A DNA stretch of 12,297 nt, from NCBI GenBank assembly GCA_002726335.1, contig PBSR01000146.1:1-12297 (forward strand), in the 5' to 3' direction. Positions 6,338 through 12,297 of the stretch are shown here, piece by piece (the stretch's first letter is position 1; each line of letters starts with the position of its first letter). The notes below the pieces were generated by a model. It searched no databases. It was not told the origin of the DNA and saw only the letters and a list, made by a program, of their open reading frames with translations. Source of the stretch: Gemmatimonadaceae bacterium. Its GTDB lineage: Bacteria > Latescibacterota > UBA2968 > UBA8231. Position numbers and translations under genes: made by a program.

Positions 6338-7681
6338 ATGCTGCAGCCCTGGATCAGAATCGGTCAGCCCCTCGAGGATGTGGTCGACGACTACGAGCGC
6401 ATCTTCGACGCCTGGGAAGCGGGCGGCATCCGTGGCCTCGTCTTCGGCAGGCTGCTGTTCGCCGATGACGATGGCGGGTTCACGGTGCCGGCGTACCGCT
6501 CCGATCCCGAGATTTTCCGCCGACGGGGAATCGAGCTGGAGACCACCGACGCGCCGCTGAACGCCGACAAGGAAAAGCGGCTGCAGAATATGCTCGACAA
6601 CGCCAGGGCCCGCGGCTGGGGGGTGCTGATTTTCTGCCCGGGTCAGGGCACGCACCGGGCATCGGGTCTGCCCATCGAGGAAGATCCTCACGGGGCGCAG
6701 CTGCAAGCGGCTATCTGGGAAGATGTGTTCGCCGCGTTTCCGCAGGCCGACGGTGGTTTGATGGACGGCTGGACGGAGTCGCCGTACGAGTTGACCTACC
6801 ATCACGGCAATGCCGTGTTCCGCGAGCTACGGGATCCCGAGAAGGAGACGGCCACGGCTCGAGGATGGGATGCGGCCAGACTCGAAGCCGGCCGGGCCCA
6901 TGTGCACCGCCGTTTCCAGAGCTTTACCTCGAAGATGGTCGGCTACTATGGCGACCACGGATTCCTGCAGGGCATCAATCTTTTCGACCTGACGGAGGAT
7001 GCCCTCTACTGGTTGCGCTGGCGGCGGGACGACGGTCTGGCCACGGCTCGTGCTTTCCGCGACGAACTCGACAAGCTGCCGCGCAAGCTGCTGCTCGGAA
7101 ACGGCCTGCGCTCCGCCGTCTTCAGCGGCATGACGGCCATCGACTATACCGCCTGGGATGGGATTCTCGACATCTTCCAGGTGAAGCATTACTTCTGGCA
7201 CCGTGGCTTCGACGGCCTGTATGGCACCGTAGCGCGCTGGGTGCAGCAGATCCAGGCGTGGAATCCAGGCCTGTCCGAAACCGAGTGCTTCACCGTGGCC
7301 CGCGCCTGGCTCGGGGTGCACCTGCCCGAGGTGGAGTCACTGGCGGATATGGAGCTCGGATTTCCGCAGGCGTTCTTTGACGAGGTCGTGCGGGAAGAAA
7401 CCGAACGCGCCCTGGCCGCGGTAAGCGACCCGAACAAGATCCTGCCCTGGGTGGACACGGGGCGCATGCCTCACGCCGGTGACCCGATGACGTCGGGGGA
7501 TCTTTACCGGATTCTGACGGCCTCGGCCGAGGCGGGGCTGCAGCGTTTCCTGTTCCACAATCACGCTCATCTGACAGCGGCCGAGTGGAAGGTGATCTCG
7601 CGTATGTGTGGTACGGAGTGGGATGAAGATCCGGCCGGGTACTGGCCGCCGGCGACGCCGAAGCCTGCTGCGTTCGGGTAG
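6338..7681 (+). CDS. Probable TIM-barrel glycosidase-like protein, 447 aa
   Basis: I recognise no named family. The alternation of hydrophobic strands with helices suggests a (beta/alpha)8 barrel like those of putative glycoside hydrolases. Strand-like segments are at 33-41 (GLVFGRLLF), 94-101 (WGVLIFCP), 139-144 (GGLMDG), 209-216 (FLQGINLF), 250-255 (KLLLGN), 275-286 (GILDIFQVKHYF) and 402-408 (QRFLFHN). Polar or acidic residues follow several strand ends (Asp143, Glu147, Asp269, Asp274, His284), as expected for a barrel active site. There is no signal peptide. ATG 6338 has an AGGAG nine bases upstream; an ATG at 6333 is out of frame. It follows the terminator hairpin closely. Its stop TAG at 7679 lies 29 bases before the likely start of the glycosyltransferase gene, and an alternative GTG start overlaps the stop. 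Role and substrate unknown; a carbohydrate is a reasonable guess. Confidence 0.75.
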   Translation: MLQPWIRIGQPLEDVVDDYERIFDAWEAGGIRGLVFGRLLFADDDGGFTVPAYRSDPEIFRRRGIELETTDAPLNADKEKRLQNMLDNARARGWGVLIFCPGQGTHRASGLPIEEDPHGAQLQAAIWEDVFAAFPQADGGLMDGWTESPYELTYHHGNAVFRELRDPEKETATARGWDAARLEAGRAHVHRRFQSFTSKMVGYYGDHGFLQGINLFDLTEDALYWLRWRRDDGLATARAFRDELDKLPRKLLLGNGLRSAVFSGMTAIDYTAWDGILDIFQVKHYFWHRGFDGLYGTVARWVQQIQAWNPGLSETECFTVARAWLGVHLPEVESLADMELGFPQAFFDEVVREETERALAAVSDPNKILPWVDTGRMPHAGDPMTSGDLYRILTASAEAGLQRFLFHNHAHLTAAEWKVISRMCGTEWDEDPAGYWPPATPKPAAFG

Positions 7682-7695
7682 TGGGCCGGTTCCGC

Positions 7696-7700
7696 AGGAG
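7696..7700 (+). promoter_or_regulatory. Shine-Dalgarno that fixes the glycosyltransferase start
   Basis: AGGAG lies ten bases before ATG 7711. The alternative GTG at 7681, which overlaps the previous stop, has no ribosome site, so 7711 is the better start. Confidence 0.5.
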
Positions 7701-7710
7701 CGTCGATTCC

Positions 7711-8691
7711 ATGAAGGAGCGCTTCCAAGGAGGCCTGGCGGAGCTGGCGTTACTCGTCATCCTCGTCTGCGCCTGGTACGCTCTCAGCTCGTGCGAGCTG
7801 CAGATTGGCTTCTCTCGCCACGTCCTTTCCATGTCTGCCGATCTGGGAGCATGGTCCCAGGGTGTCTGGGTGCCCTGGGCACTGTGTCTCACGTTCGCGT
7901 TCGCCACATGGTTGATGGACACCACCGACCTGACGGCGCGCTGGTCGCGGCTGCTGGCGATCCTTATCACCATGCGGCTGTTGTCGCTGTGGCAGGTGGT
8001 GGGCGCAACGTTTCCCGTGGTGGCGATGTTGTGGGCGCCCGAGGTGGACTGGGCGCTGGTGTTGGCACTTGCATGGGGCGGCGTGTCGAGAATCAGGTGT
8101 GGTCGAATTGCCGTTGGACCACCCAGGCGATCTCTGACTGTCATGCCTCAGCTGTTTCTGGCCACCTCGGGGATTTATCTGGCTTACACCCTCTATTTCT
8201 GCCAGATGGTCATGCCGCACGGAGATGAGAGTCAGTACCTGCGCGTGACACAGAGTCTGATCCATGACGGTGACACGGATCTGGCGAACAATCTCAAACG
8301 CGGCTTCACCAGGGAGTTTCATCCCACAGAGTCCCCGGTGGAAGCGGCACCGTCATCTCCTGCAGGCAAGGTTTACTCCCTTCATCCTGTGGGACTGTCA
8401 GTCGCTCTGGTGCCGGCCTATGGTCTGGCTCTCGACCTGTTCGCCAACCCACGCCTGGGCGGCGCTCTGTTCATGGCCATTCTCACCGCGCTTGCTGTGG
8501 CGGCAACGTATGCGTTCCTGCGCAGGATCGGGTTCTCTGCCACCACAACCTGGATAACGACCATCTGCGCCGCGTCGACGCCGCCTCTGCTGACTCACAG
8601 TTCGCAGATGTATCCCGATGTGGTCGGGTTGCTCATTGCCCTCATGTGCCTTGCGGCCCTTTCTCACTGGTTGATACCCAAGGGCCGGTAG
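7711..8691 (+). CDS. N-terminal part of the GT-C glycosyltransferase, 326 aa
   Basis: This part has about nine hydrophobic helices, for example at 13-28, 52-70, 81-98, 99-122, 146-164, 229-247, 250-271 and 302-320. Between helices lies the diagnostic loop HGDESQYLRVTQSLIHDGDT with Asp172-Glu173, the acidic pair expected in the first periplasmic loop of GT39-type enzymes. 'DLANN' and 'GKVYSLHPVGLSVALVPAYG' follow, both typical of this group. It ends ALSHWLIPKGR at the TAG. As a separate product it would lack half the membrane domain and would probably be inactive. Confidence 0.65.
   Translation: MKERFQGGLAELALLVILVCAWYALSSCELQIGFSRHVLSMSADLGAWSQGVWVPWALCLTFAFATWLMDTTDLTARWSRLLAILITMRLLSLWQVVGATFPVVAMLWAPEVDWALVLALAWGGVSRIRCGRIAVGPPRRSLTVMPQLFLATSGIYLAYTLYFCQMVMPHGDESQYLRVTQSLIHDGDTDLANNLKRGFTREFHPTESPVEAAPSSPAGKVYSLHPVGLSVALVPAYGLALDLFANPRLGGALFMAILTALAVAATYAFLRRIGFSATTTWITTICAASTPPLLTHSSQMYPDVVGLLIALMCLAALSHWLIPKGR
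8689..8691 (+). other. In-frame amber codon inside the glycosyltransferase frame
   Basis: The context is CGG TAG AGG GAT CCT. The next codons continue into a hydrophobic stretch ending CLPFLHPRMLF, which matches the usual position of a helix in this family. TAG also ends the rraA-like gene at 11200-11202, where reading through would run antisense into another gene, so genome-wide TAG reassignment is unlikely. Confidence 0.7.
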
Positions 8692-8718
8692 AGGGATCCT
8701 GGCGCCACGGAACCTCTG

Positions 8719-10488
8719 TTGCTTGTGGTGATTGTCTCCACGCTGGCCTGCCTGCCCTTTCTCCACCCAAGAATGCTCTTCATGGCTCTGCCTCTGGCAG
8801 GGCTGGTGCTCTGTCAGGCATGGTCAAGTCCTCGGAGATCCCACTGTCTCCTGGCCATTTCCGTCCCTGCAATACTTGGCGTCGCCGGATTGCTGACCTA
8901 CAACCTGCAAGTCAGTGATGACTGGCTTGGCCACTTGAGACCGGGAAATGCCATCCCGGAAGACGCTGCTGACCTCAGTGCTCTGACAAGCACAATTCCA
9001 CGCTACTGGCTCAGCGGCGGAATGGGTCTCGCCAATAGCGCGCCATTCTATCTCCTTGCCTGGTTGGGCTGGGGGATCCTCTTATGGCGTCGCGATCGAA
9101 GGCTGGCAACATGCCTGGTGCTCTGGGCGACGACAGGTGCAGTCAGCGGTCTGCTGCCCTATTGGGATGAGGGGGTCACGCTTCCGGGTCGACTGCTCAT
9201 CACGGCGCTTCCCTCGGCGTTCATCGGCGTGGCGGCTGCAGTCGATGGACTGCGCCGGCATGTCACAGGTCATCTCATGTTCGCGGCCGCCCTCGTCCTG
9301 AGCTGGGAATCGGTACTGACCATGTTGCCCGTACCTGAGCTGGGATTTCGAGGCGGGCAGCTCGCGCTTCGTTCCATCGGACGGCTGTATCCGTGGGAGG
9401 CCCATTTTCTGGACTTCGGTCAGGACGTGACGCCAACGGATCTGATTCTGTGGACCGGTTTGCTGAGCGCCCTGTGGTGCCTTCTGTTCCACAACGAGCT
9501 GGCCCCGTGGATCCGCAGGAGTCTGGTCGTGGGCGCACTGGGCATGCCCACACTATGGGGGCACTCGCCTGCCGCTACGAGGCTGGGCACGACCGACCTC
9601 CCACGGCTGGGGACTATGGATGGCAATTCGCCTGGCCCGGCCCCCATCATCTCCGCAATCGCTGCCCTATCGAGCCCGGATGGTCCACCGATGGCCGTAC
9701 GGACCGCCAAGGCCAACCACCTCCCTGTTCTGGCACCTGGAACGGGGCAGGTCATGGTCCTGGACGATACGTCGCGTTCGGAGCCATCCGCGGTTGCGCG
9801 ATTCCTCTATGTAACCCAGCGGGCGACCCTGCCAGCGATGACTCCATGGGAAACACGCTACCACTGGCCGATCCTCTCCGGATCCTTCGGCGCCGCATTC
9901 CCAGTGACCGACTCCGGTTACGGTACCGCCGGTGTAGTCTTCGCGGATCCATCGGATTCGATGATAGACTCGAGCCGAATCTTCGTACGCGTAGTGGATA
10001 TGGGTGCAGTCTACCAGGAGCAAGAGGTGAAGCTCGCCACGTCCCCCACTATCTCCCAGGAGCGTGGTTTTTTTGCCACATCGCCGGAAGCCATCGCGGC
10101 AGGTCGGTACCGGGCAGTTTTCGAGACCCAGGGCCAAGCATGGCAAGGATGGTTGCTACGAGATCCGCCTGTTGTGATGATGGCAGTCCTGGCGATGAAC
10201 TCCCACGAAGACACCCGGCTGCATGACGCGATGCGGCGCTGGATCTCGCCGGATCGCCCTGCGGCGTATAAAACCGTACTCGAGTTCCTGCCCCCGCTTG
10301 TGGAGAAGACCGAGGCCAGCTGGTGGACGACACTGCCCTTCGCCGGGTCGGCGTACTCCATCGACTTCGTTCTCGATCGATCACAGTCTGTCAGTTTCCT
10401 GGCAAAGTGGGGCGGAGAACAGACGTCGGTGGCATCACTGCGACTGGTCCGTCTGATACAGACTGGAGTCCATCATGAGGGAGGCTGA
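8719..10488 (+). CDS. C-terminal part of the GT-C glycosyltransferase, 589 aa
   Basis: This part is counted from TTG 8719, the first possible restart after the TAG; no Shine-Dalgarno precedes it. Residues 1-280 hold further membrane helices and family-typical sequence: CLPFLHPRMLFMALPLAGLV, 'GGMGLANSAPFYLLAWLGWG' (100-119) and 'LPGRLLITALPSAF' (155-168). From about 281 the chain is soluble, probably periplasmic, about 309 residues long, and includes AAGRYRAVFETQGQ of the kind seen in beta-sandwich tails of such enzymes. The last codons overlap the ribosome site of the next gene. Base composition looks less GC-extreme than the neighbours. Confidence 0.6.
   Translation: MLVVIVSTLACLPFLHPRMLFMALPLAGLVLCQAWSSPRRSHCLLAISVPAILGVAGLLTYNLQVSDDWLGHLRPGNAIPEDAADLSALTSTIPRYWLSGGMGLANSAPFYLLAWLGWGILLWRRDRRLATCLVLWATTGAVSGLLPYWDEGVTLPGRLLITALPSAFIGVAAAVDGLRRHVTGHLMFAAALVLSWESVLTMLPVPELGFRGGQLALRSIGRLYPWEAHFLDFGQDVTPTDLILWTGLLSALWCLLFHNELAPWIRRSLVVGALGMPTLWGHSPAATRLGTTDLPRLGTMDGNSPGPAPIISAIAALSSPDGPPMAVRTAKANHLPVLAPGTGQVMVLDDTSRSEPSAVARFLYVTQRATLPAMTPWETRYHWPILSGSFGAAFPVTDSGYGTAGVVFADPSDSMIDSSRIFVRVVDMGAVYQEQEVKLATSPTISQERGFFATSPEAIAAGRYRAVFETQGQAWQGWLLRDPPVVMMAVLAMNSHEDTRLHDAMRRWISPDRPAAYKTVLEFLPPLVEKTEASWWTTLPFAGSAYSIDFVLDRSQSVSFLAKWGGEQTSVASLRLVRLIQTGVHHEGG
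10478..10484 (+). promoter_or_regulatory. Shine-Dalgarno for the isochorismatase-like gene
   Basis: AGGGAGG lies within the last codons of the glycosyltransferase, five bases before ATG 10490. This favours 10490 over the ATG at 10475, which would overlap this site. Confidence 0.5.
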
Positions 10489-10489
10489 G

Positions 10490-11197
10490 ATGAGCAGGCT
10501 GGATCTGCCGGTTCGGTGGTATGGGGGCGCCGGGTACTACTCTGGCGAGCATGAGGGGGATGGGCATGTGTTCGATACGCTGGAGCTCGAGCTGGAGCGG
10601 ACGGCGTTCATGGTGGTGGACTCGGACTGCGGCGAGGGAAACCCGTATGTCGAGGAGGGGATCGCGCCGGCACTGGTGGCGGCGCGGCAGGTGGGGATGC
10701 ATGTGATCTTCATTCACAATGACTTCTCGCTGGCCGATGAACCGGGCAGTATCAAGCGGGAGATCCACGGGACGCGGTGGGGGAATGCGGGAGCTGCCGA
10801 GCGGAGCGCACCACCGCGCGGGCCGGTGGTGCCGAAGTACTCGCCTTCGATTCAGCCGCTGGCGACGGAGCCCGACTTTCCGAAGCGGGAATGGTCGGGG
10901 TTCCACGAGACGCATGTGGACTACCACCTGCGCTGTCACGACATCAGGACGCTGATCGCCGTGGGCTTCTCGCAGCGGGCCTGTCTGTATCAGACGTGTG
11001 CCGGCGCTGTGGAGCACAACTACCGTGTGGTATTACTGCGCGACTGCACGCACTCGGCGGAGTACCCGGACACGGTGGACGAGTCGCTGGAGGAGGGTGG
11101 CTGGCTGCGGAAGATCATGTTCCGCAACTTCGAGCACGTCATCGGGTACACGTCGACGAGTGCCTGTTTCATCCAGGCATGCGGCGCGGACGAATAA
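10490..11197 (+). CDS. Isochorismatase-family cysteine hydrolase, 235 aa
   Basis: The fold and catalytic pattern match the isochorismatase/nicotinamidase superfamily, which hydrolyses amides, carbamoyl groups or, rarely, the isochorismate ether. The expected Asp-Lys-Cys triad is visible: Asp44 at the end of the first strand (TAFMVVDSDCGEG), Lys132 (FPKREWSGF) and Cys165 (GFSQRACLYQT). 'YRVVLLRDCTHS' after it is the usual following strand. Strand two is MHVIFIHNDFS (70-80). The insertion at 83-130 is longer than in nicotinamidases, closer to the N-carbamoyl or ureidoacrylate hydrolase type, but the substrate cannot be set. No signal peptide. It starts one base after the glycosyltransferase stop (TGA-G-ATG), so translation is probably coupled, though a shared pathway is not obvious. 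Its stop lies two bases from the convergent RraA-like stop. Confidence 0.85.
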   Translation: MSRLDLPVRWYGGAGYYSGEHEGDGHVFDTLELELERTAFMVVDSDCGEGNPYVEEGIAPALVAARQVGMHVIFIHNDFSLADEPGSIKREIHGTRWGNAGAAERSAPPRGPVVPKYSPSIQPLATEPDFPKREWSGFHETHVDYHLRCHDIRTLIAVGFSQRACLYQTCAGAVEHNYRVVLLRDCTHSAEYPDTVDESLEEGGWLRKIMFRNFEHVIGYTSTSACFIQACGADE

Positions 11198-11199
11198 CC

Positions 11200-11685
11200 C
11201 TACGCCAGCAGATCCCGGGGGGCGACGAGGACGCCGTCTTCGTCGCAGTAGACGTAGTTGCCGGGGGTGAAGGTGATGCCGGCGAAGCGTACGGGCAGGT
11301 CGCGCTGACCGACGTTGGACTTGATGCTTCGCCGGGGGACCGTGCCGAGAGCCTGCAGGCCGATGTGGATACCGGCGATGGCGCGGCTGTCTCTGACGGC
11401 GCCGAAGATGAGCAGACCGGCCCAGCCGCTGTCGCAGGCGGTCTGAGCGACATTGTCGCCGACGATCGAGCAGCGCAGCGACCCGCCAGCGTCGACGACG
11501 AGGACGCGGCCTTTTCCGGAGGCGGTCGCGGTCTGGGCGACGTAGGAGTTGTCCTCGAAGACCTTCAAGGTGACGATGGGACCACCGAAGGATCGTCGGC
11601 CACCGTAGCTGGTGAACATCGGTTCGGCCACGTCAACGAGGCTTTCGTGCTCGTCGCAGAGATCCGCGGTATGGAAGTCGATCAC
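11200..11685 (-). CDS. RraA-fold protein, probable HMG/oxaloacetate-type aldolase, 161 aa
   Basis: Starting at GTG 11685 gives exactly 161 residues, the length of E. coli RraA, and matches its opening ([39 protein letters not shown]). A Shine-Dalgarno AAGGAG lies five bases upstream. Core motifs are [19 protein letters not shown] (59-77), '[12 protein letters not shown]' (88-99) and [20 protein letters not shown] (132-151). Asp77, Arg98 and Asp99 form D-X20-R-D, the motif linked to 4-hydroxy-4-methyl-2-oxoglutarate/4-carboxy-4-hydroxy-2-oxoadipate aldolase and oxaloacetate decarboxylase activity. E. coli RraA, the RNase E inhibitor, has Gln after the Arg. An aldolase role is therefore favoured over RNase E control, by inference. 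The start overlaps the methyltransferase stop as GTGA. The frame runs upstream past 11685, but that part belongs to the other gene. The stop is TAG. Confidence 0.85.
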   Translation of the reverse strand: MIDFHTADLCDEHESLVDVAEPMFTSYGGRRSFGGPIVTLKVFEDNSYVAQTATASGKGRVLVVDAGGSLRCSIVGDNVAQTACDSGWAGLLIFGAVRDSRAIAGIHIGLQALGTVPRRSIKSNVGQRDLPVRFAGITFTPGNYVYCDEDGVLVAPRDLLA

Positions 11686-12297
11686 GTGGTCTCCTTCGTG
11701 CGTGCCGCCAGCGCCTCGTCGACGGTTACACAGGCCTGGGACCAGTAGTCGACGTCGCTCTCGAAACCGACGAAGTCCACTCCCAGCTGTACGCAGGCCA
11801 CCGCCGATGAGCCGATGCCGAGGAAGGGATCGGCGACACGGCGGGTGCGATCCAGTCCATGGAGCCGCACGCACATCTCCGGGATCTTCACCGGGAAGGT
11901 TGCCGGGTGCGGCCGCTGCTTGTCACGGCTCTGAATCGTTCGGTAGGGGACGAACCAGGTGTTGCCCCGACAACGTACGTCCTCCTTGGCGCCATTCCAG
12001 CGGGCGACGTTCGACTTGTCCTGGTATTCCACTCCCACGGCGAGCCGATCCAGCGGCACATTGCCCGTCTTCGTCAGGTGGAAGATGTACTCGTGGCAGT
12101 CGTTGACGTACCGGGGGCTGTTGATGGGCTTGTAGTGGCCGACGGAGACATTGCCGGTGATCCCCGGATAACGACCAACGTCTTCTTTCTGGATGGCGAT
12201 GGACTTGATCCAGTGGATGACGTTCTGCAGTTCGAAGTGTTGGCGCAGCTTCATCAACACTTCGAAGGGTCCCCACGGATCGGAGGGTTTGCCGCCG
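11682..12297 (-). CDS. DNA methyltransferase (N4-C/N6-A type), C-terminal 204 aa, partial
   Basis: The frame is open to the right edge ([20 protein letters not shown] follows the edge), so the N-terminus lies outside; the GTG/ATG at 12260/12254 are internal. The sequence matches the DNA_methylase (N-4/N-6) family. '[13 protein letters not shown]' and '[13 protein letters not shown]' lie in the middle of such enzymes. [20 protein letters not shown] precedes motif I, '[20 protein letters not shown]' (FxGxG-type, SAM binding), and '[13 protein letters not shown]' follows. In this order of motifs the catalytic DPPY or SPPY would be upstream, outside the window. It probably methylates DNA as an orphan enzyme or as part of a restriction or defence locus; no restriction gene is visible. 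Its TGA overlaps the GTG start of the RraA-like gene. Confidence 0.85.
   Translation of the reverse strand, partial: GGKPSDPWGPFEVLMKLRQHFELQNVIHWIKSIAIQKEDVGRYPGITGNVSVGHYKPINSPRYVNDCHEYIFHLTKTGNVPLDRLAVGVEYQDKSNVARWNGAKEDVRCRGNTWFVPYRTIQSRDKQRPHPATFPVKIPEMCVRLHGLDRTRRVADPFLGIGSSAVACVQLGVDFVGFESDVDYWSQACVTVDEALAARTKETT
11691..11696 (-). promoter_or_regulatory. Shine-Dalgarno for the RraA-like gene inside the methyltransferase
   Basis: AAGGAG on the minus strand lies five bases before GTG 11685, within the last Lys-Glu codons of the methyltransferase. It fixes the unusual GTG start and the overlap. Confidence 0.6.

Larger units (their letters stand above)
7711..10488 (+). pseudogene. GT-C (GT39/ArnT-like) glycosyltransferase interrupted by an in-frame TAG
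   Basis: The frame from ATG 7711 to TGA 10486-10488 holds 926 codons with a single internal stop, TAG at 8689-8691. The two parts are in the same frame, with nine sense codons between the TAG and the next possible start. Joined, they read as one polytopic protein: an N-terminal membrane block with the GT-C acidic loop, a second membrane block, and a C-terminal soluble tail. Such enzymes transfer sugars from polyprenyl-phosphate donors on the periplasmic side. The remaining 598 codons after the TAG carry no further damage, so the change is recent, is read through, or is a sequencing error. Possible replacements by one base include CAG (Gln), AAG, GAG, TGG and TAC/TAT. Confidence 0.7.

Noticed and set aside
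8689..8691. Genome-wide TAG reassignment or pyrrolysine use
   Set aside because: TAG ends the 161-aa RraA-like protein at exactly the family length, and reading through there would run antisense into the neighbouring gene. No pyl genes are visible in the window, though they could lie elsewhere.
10777..11748. 323-codon plus-strand frame across the isochorismatase and rraA-like genes
   Set aside because: It is out of frame with the first and antisense to the second, both of which have clear family motifs.

Overview
The window looks like a GC-rich chromosome segment from a Gram-negative bacterium. The evidence is Sec-type signal peptides, a periplasmic Spy/CpxP-like protein and a GT-C membrane glycosyltransferase. 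The gene mix (amidohydrolase_2, RraA-fold aldolase, isochorismatase-like hydrolase, orphan TIM-barrel protein, repeat-type sensor) resembles uncultivated FCB-group or Latescibacterota-like genomes. That placement is an impression from gene content only. I see no rRNA, tRNA, CRISPR array, insertion sequence or phage gene.

Left block, minus strand (about 2741 down to 1). Four co-directional genes appear to form one transcription unit: a secreted or membrane-anchored ankyrin-repeat protein, a 34-residue single-pass membrane microprotein with a strong Shine-Dalgarno, a 60-residue stand-alone Fis-type HTH protein, and a large protein open to the window edge. The large protein has three divergent copies of a sensor-like module joined by coiled-coil linkers. 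The set looks regulatory, but its function is unknown.

A 361-bp intergenic region with several inverted repeats separates this block from the plus-strand genes.

Middle block, plus strand (3103 to 11197). First is an amidohydrolase_2 enzyme. Next come an unrecognised 513-residue charged helical protein and, one base after its stop, an exported protein with two Spy/CpxP-like helical repeats. A near-perfect intrinsic terminator hairpin follows, ending only 17 bp before the next start codon, so it could act as an attenuator. The next gene encodes a probable TIM-barrel, glycosidase-like protein. It leads into a GT39/ArnT-like glycosyltransferase frame broken by one in-frame TAG at 8689-8691. One base after that frame ends, an isochorismatase-family cysteine hydrolase begins.

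Right block, minus strand (12297 down to 11200). The C-terminal part of a DNA methyltransferase overlaps, by a GTGA stop/start, an RraA-fold protein of exactly 161 residues. That protein keeps the D-X20-R-D aldolase motif. Its stop faces the isochorismatase stop with only two bases between them.

The clearest anomalies are the amber codon inside the glycosyltransferase, the methyltransferase-aldolase overlap, and the ankyrin / microprotein / mini-HTH / triple-sensor cassette. I did not find a system that I can claim as a defined new biological pathway.
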